From assembly GCF_040110915.1 (NCBI RefSeq), contig NZ_CP157793.1, forward strand, positions 2,554,939 through 2,618,938: DNA of 64,000 bases, written 5' to 3'. The translations under genes and the position numbers were made by a program. Shown piece by piece: positions 1 to 9,553 of the stretch. Below the pieces are notes generated by a model, which was not told where the DNA came from, did not search any database, and was given only the letters and a program-made list of their open reading frames with translations. This stretch comes from Stappia sp. (lineage in GTDB: Bacteria; Pseudomonadota; Alphaproteobacteria; Rhizobiales; Stappiaceae). Position 1 is the stretch's first letter; every line of letters begins with the position of its first letter.

Positions 1-1681
1 CCCGGATCGCGCCGCGCCGACGGCCGTCCACCTGCAGCTCGACCGCAAGCCCCACCGTCGCCTTGCCGGAGGTCACCGTCACCTCATGCAGGAACAGCCC
101 GTCGGCCTTCTTCTGCGTGTCGTGCACGACAATCTCGAGCCCCTCGCCGCGGATGGTGCCGGTGTCTCCGACCTGACCGCCCGATTCGCCGTAGAAGGGC
201 GTCTGGTTGAGGATCACGACCCCGCGCTCGCCCTCCTTCAGCTCCATGGTCTCCGCGCCGTCGCGGACCATGGCGGCGATCACGCCCTCCGCGGTCTCCG
301 TGTCGTAGCCGAGAAAATCCGTCGCCCCCAGCCGCTCCTTGAGCGTGAACCAGACCGTATCGGTCGCGGCCTCGCCGGAGCCGGACCAGGCGGCGCGCGC
401 CTCGGCCCGCTGGCGCTCCATGGCCGCCTTGAAGCCGTCGGTGTCGACCGAAATGCCGCGCGCGCGCAGCGCGTCCTGCGTCAGATCGAGCGGGAAGCCA
501 TAGGTGTCGTAGAGCTTGAAGGCGGTCTCGCCGTCGAACTCCGCGCCTTCGCCGAGATCGGCGCTGGCCTCGTCGAGCAGCGTCAGGCCGCGCGCCAGCG
601 TCTTGCGGAAGCGGCTCTCCTCCAGCTTCAGCGTCTCGCTGATCAGCGCTTCCGCGCGGCCGAGCTCCGGATAGGCACGCCCCATCTCGCGCACCAGCGT
701 CGGCACGAGCCGCCACATCAGCGGATCCTCGGCACCGAGCAGATGCGCGTGACGCATGGCGCGGCGCATGATCCGACGCAGCACATAGCCCCGCCCTTCG
801 TTGGAGGGCAGGACGCCATCGGCGATCAGGAAGCTCGCCGAGCGCAGATGATCGGCGATCACCCGGTGGCTCGCCGCCGCAGCCCCCTCGGCCTCAACGC
901 CGATTGCGTTTTCCGACGCGGCGATCAGCGCGCGGAACAGGTCGATGTCGTAGTTGTCATGCACGCCCTGAAGCACGGCGGCGATGCGCTCCAGCCCCAT
1001 GCCCGTGTCGATGGACGGACGCGGCAGCGCGACCCGCTCGTCGGGCAGCTGCTCATACTGCATGAAGACGAGATTCCAGATCTCGATGAAGCGGTCGCCG
1101 TCTTCTTCGGCCGAGCCCGGAGGCCCGCCCCAGATGTGCTCGCCATGATCGTAGAAGATTTCCGAACACGGACCGCACGGACCGGTGTCGCCCATCGCCC
1201 AGAAATTATCGGAGGTCGCGATGCGCAGGATCTTGTCGTCGGAGAGCCCGGCGATGCGCTTCCACAGGTCGAAGGCCTCGTCGTCCTCGGCGTAGACGGT
1301 GACGAGCAGCTTGTCCTTCGGCAGCCCGAACTCCTTGGTGATCAGATTCCAGGCCAGCTCGATCGCCCGGTCCTTGAAATAGTCGCCGAAGGAGAAATTG
1401 CCGAGCATCTCGAAGAACGTGTGATGCCGGGCGGTGTAGCCGACATTGTCGAGATCGTTGTGCTTGCCGCCGGCGCGCACGCACTTCTGGGAGCTCGCGG
1501 CGCGGCGATAGTCGCGCGTTTCCAGACCGGTGAAGAGGTTCTTGAAGGGAACCATGCCGGCGTTGGTGAACATCAAGGTGGGATCGTTGCGCGGCACCAG
1601 CGGGCCCGAGGGGACGACCTCATGCCCGTTCTTGGCGAAATAGTCGAGAAATGCCGTCCGGATTTCGTTTACACCGCTCAT
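1..1681 (-). CDS. alaS: alanyl-tRNA synthetase (3' end beyond window edge)
   Basis: Class II alanyl-tRNA synthetase, which charges tRNA-Ala in the cytoplasm. The first 560 codons lie here. Since AlaS is normally about 880 residues, the end of the editing domain and the C-terminal oligomerisation domain lie off the left edge. The N-terminus [15 protein letters not shown] followed by [19 protein letters not shown] is the diagnostic AlaS catalytic-core opening (motif 1 region). I chose the ATG at 1679-1681 because the protein begins there exactly as in other alphaproteobacterial AlaS. It lies downstream of recA on the same strand, a gene order common in this class. Long open frames on the plus strand here are antisense shadows. 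Confidence 0.96.
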   Translation of the reverse strand, partial: MSGVNEIRTAFLDYFAKNGHEVVPSGPLVPRNDPTLMFTNAGMVPFKNLFTGLETRDYRRAASSQKCVRAGGKHNDLDNVGYTARHHTFFEMLGNFSFGDYFKDRAIELAWNLITKEFGLPKDKLLVTVYAEDDEAFDLWKRIAGLSDDKILRIATSDNFWAMGDTGPCGPCSEIFYDHGEHIWGGPPGSAEEDGDRFIEIWNLVFMQYEQLPDERVALPRPSIDTGMGLERIAAVLQGVHDNYDIDLFRALIAASENAIGVEAEGAAAASHRVIADHLRSASFLIADGVLPSNEGRGYVLRRIMRRAMRHAHLLGAEDPLMWRLVPTLVREMGRAYPELGRAEALISETLKLEESRFRKTLARGLTLLDEASADLGEGAEFDGETAFKLYDTYGFPLDLTQDALRARGISVDTDGFKAAMERQRAEARAAWSGSGEAATDTVWFTLKERLGATDFLGYDTETAEGVIAAMVRDGAETMELKEGERGVVILNQTPFYGESGGQVGDTGTIRGEGLEIVVHDTQKKADGLFLHEVTVTSGKATVGLAVELQVDGRRRGAIR

Positions 1682-2097
1682 GAAGCTGCCATCCACTGCG
1701 CCGGGCGCTCGCCGCCGCACACCCGTGGGGCGCATGCTCCTCGCGGTCGGGACCGGCCGGCGTCGGACAGGCGCCCGGGCGTGCGAGAAGGCGAAGCGAG
1801 CGCGAACCTTCGATCTTTCGCCGCTTGTAGCCCTGCACCGGCCCCAAGTCCAGCGCGGGACGCGTGCGGCGAAGCAGTCGAAAGAGCGGGCGGCGAAACG
1901 AGCAGCCGCCGCCCCCCTTGAGCATTCACCGGCCTGTTCGAAGGAGAACCGGGCGCCCGGCCCCGCCCTGTACGGCCCCGCCGGTTGTGGCGCCAGGTCG
2001 ACGCACGAGCACGGTGCATCTGAAAGACTTGAGGCGACAGACACTCGGACGCCCGCCCGCAGTCCGCGTCGATGCGGATCGCGGGCGGTGAAGGTCC
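1682..2097. other. alaS-recA intergenic region with a stem-loop after recA
   Basis: This 416-base gap has no convincing gene. Just past the recA stop an inverted repeat (arms 2053-2060 and 2081-2088, inner arms 2063-2067 and 2074-2078) can fold into a long GC stem in the recA transcript. It is not followed by a T run, so it is at best a weak intrinsic terminator or a 3'-end stabiliser. I could not pick out an alaS promoter. Confidence 0.4.
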
Positions 2098-3174
<1,077 letters not shown>

Positions 3175-3293
3175 CTGCGTGCATTCCTTATTCCATGCCA
3201 GGGCCGGCGATTCAAACTCCGCTTTTGTACCTTATTTGTTCTCATTGCGCAACGACGATTAAATTATTGATATCGCGATATGTTTCATAGTAT

Positions 3294-3308
3294 GTTCAAA
3301 ATATGTTC
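3294..3308 (-). promoter_or_regulatory. LexA-binding SOS box of recA
   Basis: The sequence GTTC-AAAATAT-GTTC (GAAC-N7-GAAC on the recA strand) is a perfect match to the alphaproteobacterial LexA site GTTC-N7-GTTC. It is about 120 bases upstream of the recA start, in the only AT-rich stretch (3240-3310) of the 331-base recA-psuK gap. The rest of the gap (3309-3505) is GC-rich and shows nothing I can name. The box could in principle also affect the divergent psuK gene, but recA is the established SOS target. Confidence 0.85.
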
Positions 3309-3505
3309 TCCGCAGCGCCGGCGCGCCGATCGGAAACGCGACGGCACGGTCGCGTCGTGGACCCGGACGCAGGGCAGAATCAGCCTTCGCGCCAGGGGCC
3401 GCGCCCGGGCTATAGGAAAGGTCCCGAGCCGCGCGATCCCGGCGCGCCGACGCCCGCCCGGCGGCGTCCCCGGAGAGCCCGACACGCCGTGAGAGGACAG
3501 CCGTC

Positions 3506-4459
3506 ATGCCGATAGCCGCCTTCGGCGCCATTCATCTCGACACGCTGGCGCGCGGATCGCGCCAAATCGCCCGCGATACGTCGACGCCGGCCCGGCTATC
3601 GGCGCGCCCCGGCGGGGTTGCCGCCAATGTGGCGACCGCCGCCGCGCGGCTTGGCGCAAGCGCGGCGCTCGTGGGCCGGGTCGGTCGCGATCCCGAGGGC
3701 GACAGCCTGCTGGCGCGGCTCGCCGGGGCCGGTGTCGACACGCGGGCCATTGGGCGGAGCGACCAACACCCGACCGGCCGCTACATCGCGCTGCACGACC
3801 CCGACGGCACGCTTGCGGCGGCCGTCGTCGACAGCGCCATCACCGATGCGCTGCGGCCCGGCGATCTCGATGCCGACGCGCCTTCGGTCGCGGACGCGGG
3901 GCTCTGGTTTCTGGAGGCCAATCTGCCCTCCCCCGTGCTCAACGAACTGGCGGCGCGCGGCGGCAGGCGCCGCCGTTGCCTGGTCGCCGACACCGTGTCG
4001 CGGGCCAAGGCGCCGCGTCTGGCGGCCCTGCTGCCGCGCCTCGATCTTCTTCTGTGCAATCGCGGCGAAGCGGCGGCATTGGTGGCCGCGCTGCGCGGGG
4101 AGCCCGGTGCACGCCGTCAGGCCGATGCGGATCTGCCGCCCCCGGCGGAGCTTGCAATCGCCTTGCGCGCGGGAGGGCTTGCCGCTTGCGTGATCAGCGA
4201 CGGCGCGGGGCCCGCGACGCTCGCCGACGCGACCGGCATCCACACGCTGGCGACGCCCTCCGGCCCCATCGTCGACGTGACCGGCGCGGGCGACGCGCTG
4301 ATCGCCGGCACGCTCGTCGGCCTCGACAGGGGATGGCCGCTCGCCGATGCGGTGCGCGCCGGCCAGGCCGCCGCCGCCCTCGCGCTGCAGGCCGAAGGGG
4401 CCGCCCCGCCGACGCTGACCTGGCCGGCCGTCGAAACGGCGATGGGGCGGACGGCCTGA
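3506..4459 (+). CDS. psuK: PfkB-family sugar kinase, probable pseudouridine kinase
   Basis: Carbohydrate kinase of the PfkB/ribokinase family (317 aa). The N-terminal glycine motif is RPGGVAANVATAAARLGA, and the second PfkB signature DVTGAGDALIAG spans residues 257-268 with D263 as the catalytic base. Family membership is certain. The substrate is inferred from the neighbourhood: psuG, which cleaves pseudouridine 5'-phosphate to uracil and ribose 5-phosphate, lies 1.7 kb downstream on the same strand, and PsuK/PsuG pairs form a two-step pseudouridine salvage route. An oppositely oriented thiaminase gene separates the two, so they are probably transcribed separately here. Confidence 0.8.
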   Translation: MPIAAFGAIHLDTLARGSRQIARDTSTPARLSARPGGVAANVATAAARLGASAALVGRVGRDPEGDSLLARLAGAGVDTRAIGRSDQHPTGRYIALHDPDGTLAAAVVDSAITDALRPGDLDADAPSVADAGLWFLEANLPSPVLNELAARGGRRRRCLVADTVSRAKAPRLAALLPRLDLLLCNRGEAAALVAALRGEPGARRQADADLPPPAELAIALRAGGLAACVISDGAGPATLADATGIHTLATPSGPIVDVTGAGDALIAGTLVGLDRGWPLADAVRAGQAAAALALQAEGAAPPTLTWPAVETAMGRTA

Positions 4460-4517
4460 CGCCGCCCGCCCGTTGTCGTGCCTCGACCGCCGGATCGCGA
4501 AGATCGGGCCGCCAAGG

Positions 4518-5945
4518 TCAGCGCTTCTCGCGTTCCACGCCGACGCTGATCAGGCTCGGCGTCGCCTGCACCGGACAGGCGTTGCAACCGCACACCGATC
4601 CGCCCGTCGCCGCCGGCGGGTCGTTGGTCCATTGCCCGTTCCATCCCCCGTGCGACGAGCAGGTCTGATCGCAGATCGCAGCGGCTGCCGAATTGTCGGG
4701 AATGACGGTGGCCGCCTTGAAATCGCAACCGCAGGGAAAATTCTCCCGCGCATCGCTGCGGATCACGCCCTTCATCGACGACAGCCAGTCGCGCGCGTCG
4801 GCATCGAGGGTGAACAGCAGCGGATCGTTGCCGGTCACCAGTCCATGCATCTTCTGATAGATCGGGAACTGGGCTCCCAGCGTCTGGAAGGCGCTGGTGC
4901 GGGTGACCATCAGATACTGCGGGCGCGGCTCGCTCGCCGTCGCGCCGACGCTGGCGACCATCGTGTCGGAACTGGCCATCACATTGGCGAGCTTCACCGC
5001 CATGTCGCGCGTCCCGCGCGCCACCGTCGTCGTGTTCACGCCGATCACATCGGCATAGAAGAGCGGCCGCTGGGTGCCGTCTCCGAAGGGCATCACCTTG
5101 AAGGCGATGGTGGAGAGCGTCGCATCGCTCATCTGGCTCATGGATTCCGTGTAGCCGATGGTCGCGCGGCCGAAGCCCTCGCTGAACCACTCCGCCCGCT
5201 CGTATTCCCCGGCGGTCGGCACGGTCGCGTTGAAGAAGCTGGAGGTGGCGAGCAACTGGCGCTGATCGGCGACCGCATCGGTGTTGAGGCTCTGCTCGTT
5301 CGGCGGCAGCGGCAGCGGATAGGTGCCGGTGAGCCCATGGGCGATGTCGAGATAGAGCGCGGCATTGGTGGTGCCGCCGGACATGTCCAGCATCAGCCCG
5401 CGCCGGTCCGGCGGGATCTGGCTGGTGAAGGTGCATTGGTTGAGCGTGCCGGTCACCTCGTCGAAGGTCGTCGCATTGGCGAGTTGCTGGTCGTCCTCCT
5501 TGTAAAACAGCACATTGGAGCAGCCGAGCAGCGGCAGCGCATAATAGTTGCCCTGATATTGCACGCCCTCGCGCGCATAGTCGACGAAGTCGCCGGCATT
5601 CTGCACTTCGTTCGGGGCGATGGATTCCAGAAAGCCGTTGGCGCGAAAGTCATTGAAGAACATCGCGTCGAAGACGAAGACATCGACGTTGTCGGGCGGG
5701 TTCATGGAGTATCCGCCGTCCCATTGGTCCTTCGGCACGAAGTCGAGCGTCACACCCGGCTCGACCGCCGCCCAGGCGGAGGTGATGGCCGTTACGAACT
5801 GCTCGTAACGCGGCACGTAAGGGTAGAGCGCGACGGTGAGCGTTTCCGCCCGCGCCGGCGCCGGGGCCGCAAGCATGCCCCCCGACAGCACGGCCACGGC
5901 CACGCCCCCCAGCACGGTACGGACGATATTCGGCAGCTTGACCAT
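4518..5945 (-). CDS. secreted thiaminase I with C-terminal lectin-like domain
   Basis: Thiamine pyridinylase (thiaminase I, 475 aa) cleaves thiamine by base exchange at the methylene bridge and has a periplasmic-binding-protein fold. A signal peptide ends near ARA-33. The mature part follows Paenibacillus thiaminase I closely: TLTVALYPYVP at 35-45, DNVDVFVFD at 85-93, ALPLLGCSNVLFY with nucleophile C142, GGTTNAALYLD at 190-200, GYTESM with catalytic E267, and LANVMASSDT later. After about residue 400 comes a Cys-rich tail (C405, C407, C425, C429, C452, C454, C457) with GGWNGQW at 433-439 and SVCGC, resembling the mannan-binding MVL lectin domain. The start at 5945 has a GGAGGAA ribosome-binding site 8 bases upstream; the longer open frame lacks a signal peptide. 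Thiaminase I identity is strong; the lectin call is from motif memory. Confidence 0.85.
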   Translation of the reverse strand: MVKLPNIVRTVLGGVAVAVLSGGMLAAPAPARAETLTVALYPYVPRYEQFVTAITSAWAAVEPGVTLDFVPKDQWDGGYSMNPPDNVDVFVFDAMFFNDFRANGFLESIAPNEVQNAGDFVDYAREGVQYQGNYYALPLLGCSNVLFYKEDDQQLANATTFDEVTGTLNQCTFTSQIPPDRRGLMLDMSGGTTNAALYLDIAHGLTGTYPLPLPPNEQSLNTDAVADQRQLLATSSFFNATVPTAGEYERAEWFSEGFGRATIGYTESMSQMSDATLSTIAFKVMPFGDGTQRPLFYADVIGVNTTTVARGTRDMAVKLANVMASSDTMVASVGATASEPRPQYLMVTRTSAFQTLGAQFPIYQKMHGLVTGNDPLLFTLDADARDWLSSMKGVIRSDARENFPCGCDFKAATVIPDNSAAAAICDQTCSSHGGWNGQWTNDPPAATGGSVCGCNACPVQATPSLISVGVEREKR

Positions 5946-6160
5946 GTTTATTCCTCCACTCCTCGGAACGGCCTGAACGACTGGCAGCTTGACGCAATTG
6001 CAATCTGGAAACGTATAACGAATGTAACACATCCATTGATTGATTCCCACGACAGCGCGCGCGGTCCGCGAACCGCGCTCGCAATCCCTCGACGCCGGGG
6101 GCGCGGCTGCGTATAGGTGGACCCGGCGCACGCGCCGGACAGCACGCACCGGAACGGATC

Positions 6161-7105
6161 ATGTCCCAGACAACAGACAGAAACGCCCTCGCTGGCCCGC
6201 CGCTCCTCTTCAGCGAGGAGGTGGCCGACGCCCGCGCACAGGGGCGCCCGCTGGTCGCGCTGGAATCCACCATCATCACCCACGGCATGCCCTGGCCGAA
6301 GAACGCGGAGACGGCGCGCATGGTGGAGGCCGACATCCGCGCCGAAGGCGCCGTTCCGGCGACCGTCGCGGCGCTCGACGGCAAGCTTCACATCGGCCTG
6401 TCCGAGGGCACGCTGGAGCGGCTGGCGGAGGCCACGGACGCGATGAAATGCTCGCGCGCGGATCTCGCCATCGCACTCGCCACCGGGCGCACCGGCTCGA
6501 CCACGGTCGCCGCGACCATGATGGCCGCCCATGCGGCGGGAATCGCGGTCTTCGCCACCGGCGGCATCGGCGGTGTGCATCGCGGCGCGGAAGCGAGCTT
6601 CGACGTCTCCGCCGATCTGGACGAACTGGCGCGCACGCCCGTCTGCGTGGTCGCCGCCGGGGCCAAGGCGCTGCTCGATCTGCCCAAGACTCTGGAGGTG
6701 CTGGAAACCCGCGGCGTGCCGGTGATCGCCCATGGCACGGACGCGTTTCCCGCCTTCTGGTCGCGCGACAGCGGGCTCCCCGCCCCCTTTCGCATGGACG
6801 AGCCGCACGCCATTGCCCGGCTGCTGCACATGCGCCGCGCGCTCGGCGGGCATGGCGGCGTGCTGATCGCCAATCCGGTGCCGGAGGCCGACGAGATCCC
6901 GGCCGACGAAATGGCGGCGGTGATCGACAAGGCGGTGCAGATGGCCGCGCGGCGCGGCATCGCCGGCAAGCAGGTCACACCCTTCATCCTGTCCGCGATC
7001 TACGAACTGACGCAAGGGCGCAGCCTCGCCACCAACATCGCGCTGGTGCGCAACAACGCGCGGCTTGCCGCGCGCATCGCCGCGGCCGATCTCGCGACCG
7101 GGTGA
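6161..7105 (+). CDS. psuG: pseudouridine-5'-phosphate glycosidase
   Basis: PsuG (314 aa) breaks the C-C glycosidic bond of pseudouridine 5'-phosphate to give uracil and ribose 5-phosphate. Conserved catalytic positions are present: E35 in ALESTIITHGMPWP, D152 in DVSADLDEL, and K169 in VVAAGAKALLDLPKTLE. GGIGGVHRGAE and ATNIALVRNNARLA are also typical. The length equals the family norm (about 310). No strong Shine-Dalgarno is seen, but the start agrees with relatives. Its partner kinase is psuK at 3506-4459. Confidence 0.95.
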   Translation: MSQTTDRNALAGPPLLFSEEVADARAQGRPLVALESTIITHGMPWPKNAETARMVEADIRAEGAVPATVAALDGKLHIGLSEGTLERLAEATDAMKCSRADLAIALATGRTGSTTVAATMMAAHAAGIAVFATGGIGGVHRGAEASFDVSADLDELARTPVCVVAAGAKALLDLPKTLEVLETRGVPVIAHGTDAFPAFWSRDSGLPAPFRMDEPHAIARLLHMRRALGGHGGVLIANPVPEADEIPADEMAAVIDKAVQMAARRGIAGKQVTPFILSAIYELTQGRSLATNIALVRNNARLAARIAAADLATG

Positions 7106-7295
7106 CGGGCCGGCCGGCCCTGCGCCCCGCCGTCGCGGACGGACGATCCCCCGAAGGCGGCGTGGACGTGTTCCTGTCGCATTTTCTATGCTTAACTCCA
7201 ACGCACCGAAGCCGGCGGCACGATGACCGCGACGGCCTCGCACCGGGCCCGGATACGCGGCACCGCTTGAGCGATACAGGACAGGGAACACGGGG

Positions 7296-8507
7296 ATGTC
7301 TCAGACGATGGATCAGCCGGAGATGGCGACGGGCAACGCAACGGGGACGGCCCTGTCGCCGATGCAGTATCTGGACCGGGCCATGGGCGCCCTGCGGGAC
7401 ATGGGCCTGATGCCGGACGGCGTCGCCGAAGCCCCGATCAACGCGCTGCTGGAGCAGATTTCCGATCTGTCGCCCGACAGGATCGCCGTCATCACCCGCA
7501 CGCTCGGCCAGGCGCAGACCTTCAACGAGGTGGTGCGCAACGAGATCCAGGCGATGTCCATCGGCGAGCGCTACGAGGCGATCACCGAGGCGTTCAACTC
7601 GATCCGCGACGACGCCAAGGGCATGGTCGACCAGCTCGCCGACGGCAAGATCTCCTTCTTCGAGAACCTGTCGAACAAGTGGCGCGACATGACGCGCGGC
7701 ACGATCTCCGACCGCTTCGGCAAGATCCGCGACACCTACACCGACGTCGCCCGCGACACCAAGGATCAGATCGAGCGCGAGCGCCGCATTCTCGAGGCCT
7801 ACCGCGATTTCCGTGGCGCGCTGAAACAGGCCGAGGTGCTGGCGCTGGAGGTGCTCGACACCGCGACCGCCCGCCTCGAGGCGGCGAAGACCGAGCTGGA
7901 GACGGCCAACACCGCCGTGGAGGCCCACCCGAGCGACGACGCCGCCGGCAAGGCGCGGCTGGAGCTTGCCCGCGACGAAACCATGCGCGCCATGCAGGAC
8001 GAGGAAAAGCGCTACCAGATCGCCAAGGACCTCTCCGACAACCTCACCATCGGCTACAACACGTCGGAAGTGATCATGGCGCGTCTGATGCAGACGACCA
8101 ACGCCAAGGAACGCATCTATGCGCAGTCGGTGAGCTTCTTCTCCACCAATGATTCGGTGCTGACGGCGCTCAACGCCTCCTTCACCGGGCTGCACGGGCT
8201 GCATGAGTCGACCGAAACGCTGAACGCGATGAAGGACGGCGTGTCGAAGTCGCTGGAAACGCTCGCCGATATCGGCGACGCGGTGCAGGAAGCCGCGCTC
8301 AAGGCCGGCTACGGCCCGACCGTTCAGGCGGCCGCCGTGAAGAAGCTCGTCGACTCGGTCGTCAACTTCCAGGTCCACTCCCGCGAGATCATCGCCGAGA
8401 TGCGCGTTCAGTCGACGAAGAACTCCGAGGAGATCCGCGACGCGGTGGAGGACGGCAAGCGCCGTCTTGCCAAGCTGGCCGCGCAAGGCAACATGATCGG
8501 CGCCTGA
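7296..8507 (+). CDS. uncharacterised helical/coiled-coil protein, first gene of a three-gene set
   Basis: A 403-aa protein without a signal peptide or obvious membrane segment. It is almost entirely predicted helix with long charged stretches, for example ERERRILEAYRDFRGALK and LEAAKTELETANTAVEAH. The N-terminal third (to about residue 125) is less charged and includes ISDRFGKIRDTYTDVARDTKDQ. I recognise no catalytic motif. Two more helical genes follow on the same strand (8569 and 9554), so a joint role, perhaps as a cytosolic partner of the membrane protein, is likely. An overall resemblance to TelA- or PspA-like helical envelope-stress proteins is only impressionistic. Confidence 0.85.
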   Translation: MSQTMDQPEMATGNATGTALSPMQYLDRAMGALRDMGLMPDGVAEAPINALLEQISDLSPDRIAVITRTLGQAQTFNEVVRNEIQAMSIGERYEAITEAFNSIRDDAKGMVDQLADGKISFFENLSNKWRDMTRGTISDRFGKIRDTYTDVARDTKDQIERERRILEAYRDFRGALKQAEVLALEVLDTATARLEAAKTELETANTAVEAHPSDDAAGKARLELARDETMRAMQDEEKRYQIAKDLSDNLTIGYNTSEVIMARLMQTTNAKERIYAQSVSFFSTNDSVLTALNASFTGLHGLHESTETLNAMKDGVSKSLETLADIGDAVQEAALKAGYGPTVQAAAVKKLVDSVVNFQVHSREIIAEMRVQSTKNSEEIRDAVEDGKRRLAKLAAQGNMIGA

Positions 8508-8512
8508 GCCAC

Positions 8513-8537
8513 GCGCGCCGGGCGATCCCCGGCGCGC
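8513..8537 (+). other. intercistronic stem-loop
   Basis: A perfect 10-bp inverted repeat (arms 8513-8522 and 8528-8537, loop CGATC) lies six bases after the stop of the first gene of the coiled-coil set. No T run follows, so it is more likely an mRNA-stabilising or attenuating hairpin than a full terminator. Confidence 0.5.
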
Positions 8538-8568
8538 CCCATCCGGATCCGCGAACGGGAGCGTATCG

Positions 8569-9504
8569 ATGCCCGCCGAGTCCGCCAGGAAGGCGCCGCT
8601 TGACGAACTGATGATGGCGATGGACGTCGTGGACACGCTGCGCCACGACGAACGCATTGCCTTGAAGGAACTCGACGCCGACGCCCGCGACGCGGCCATG
8701 ATCACCCGGCTCCGGGAGATCTACGAAAGCCAGGGCATCGAGGTCTCCGACCGCATCCTGCAAGAGGGCGTCGAGAGCCTGAAGCAGAACCGCTTCGTCT
8801 ATGCGCCGCCGGCCGCCGGCTTTCAGCGCACGCTGGCCATGCTCTATGTCACCCGCGCGCGCTGGGGCAAATGGCTGCTCATCGCGCTGGTGCTGCTGGT
8901 CGCGGCCGGTCTCGCCTGGCGGTTCCTGGTCGTTCAGCCGCGCGAGCGCGCGGCGGAGGCGCTGCGCATCGAACTGACGCAGACGCTGCCGGCCGATCTC
9001 GCGGCGCTCGCCGGGCGCATCTCCGAGGTGGCGGAGACGGACGTGCCGCTCGAGCGCGCGCAAACGCTCGTGGCACGCGGTCAGGCAGCCGCCGCCGACG
9101 GCAACGCGGACGCCGCGCGTTCAGCCCTTGCGGATTTGCGCGCGCTCGAGGCGCGCCTTCTCGAAACCTTCGAGGTGCGCATCGTCTCCCGCCCCGGCGT
9201 GCCGACCGGCGTCACCCGCATTCCCGACGCCAATCGCGCGGCGCGCAACACCTATCTGGTGGTCGAGGCGATCGGCCCCGACGGCACCGCCCTGCCGCGC
9301 GAGATCACCTCGGAGGAAACCGGCGAGACCTCGACGGTGACCCTTTGGGCGCAGCGCGTGCCGCAAAGCACCTTCGACGCGGTGCGCCGGGACAAGGAAG
9401 CCGACGGCATCGTTCAGGACGCGCTGCTTGGCACCAAGGTGCGCGGGCGGCTGGAGCCGACCTGGCGCGCGGCGGTCGAGCAGGGCGCGATCACGCAATG
9501 GTAA
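8569..9504 (+). CDS. single-pass membrane protein of unknown function (DUF6384-like)
   Basis: 311 aa. The N-terminal cytoplasmic part (1-100) contains LDELMMAMDVVDTLRHDERI and a second helix pair. One transmembrane helix is at about 101-122 (KWLLIALVLLVAAGLAWRFL). Then come a helical hairpin rich in Ala/Glu/Arg (124-205) and a C-terminal beta-rich domain (about 206-311) with ARNTYLVVEAIGPDGTALP. The N-terminal pattern recalls proteins annotated as DUF6384, which I cannot verify here. It has no signal peptide, so the C-terminal domain is predicted to be periplasmic. It sits between two coiled-coil genes and probably anchors them to the membrane. Confidence 0.85.
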   Translation: MPAESARKAPLDELMMAMDVVDTLRHDERIALKELDADARDAAMITRLREIYESQGIEVSDRILQEGVESLKQNRFVYAPPAAGFQRTLAMLYVTRARWGKWLLIALVLLVAAGLAWRFLVVQPRERAAEALRIELTQTLPADLAALAGRISEVAETDVPLERAQTLVARGQAAAADGNADAARSALADLRALEARLLETFEVRIVSRPGVPTGVTRIPDANRAARNTYLVVEAIGPDGTALPREITSEETGETSTVTLWAQRVPQSTFDAVRRDKEADGIVQDALLGTKVRGRLEPTWRAAVEQGAITQW

Positions 9505-9553
9505 CCGCCCGACGCACCGGCCCGGCGATCCCGGCCAATGAAGGAGCTCCCGC

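Noticed and set aside
86..1921. 611-codon plus-strand open frame
   Set aside because: It is antisense to alaS, has skewed Arg/Ala/Gly/His composition and no recognisable domain; a GC-rich shadow.
4473..6116. 547-codon plus-strand open frame
   Set aside because: Antisense to thiaminase I, which shows clear family motifs.
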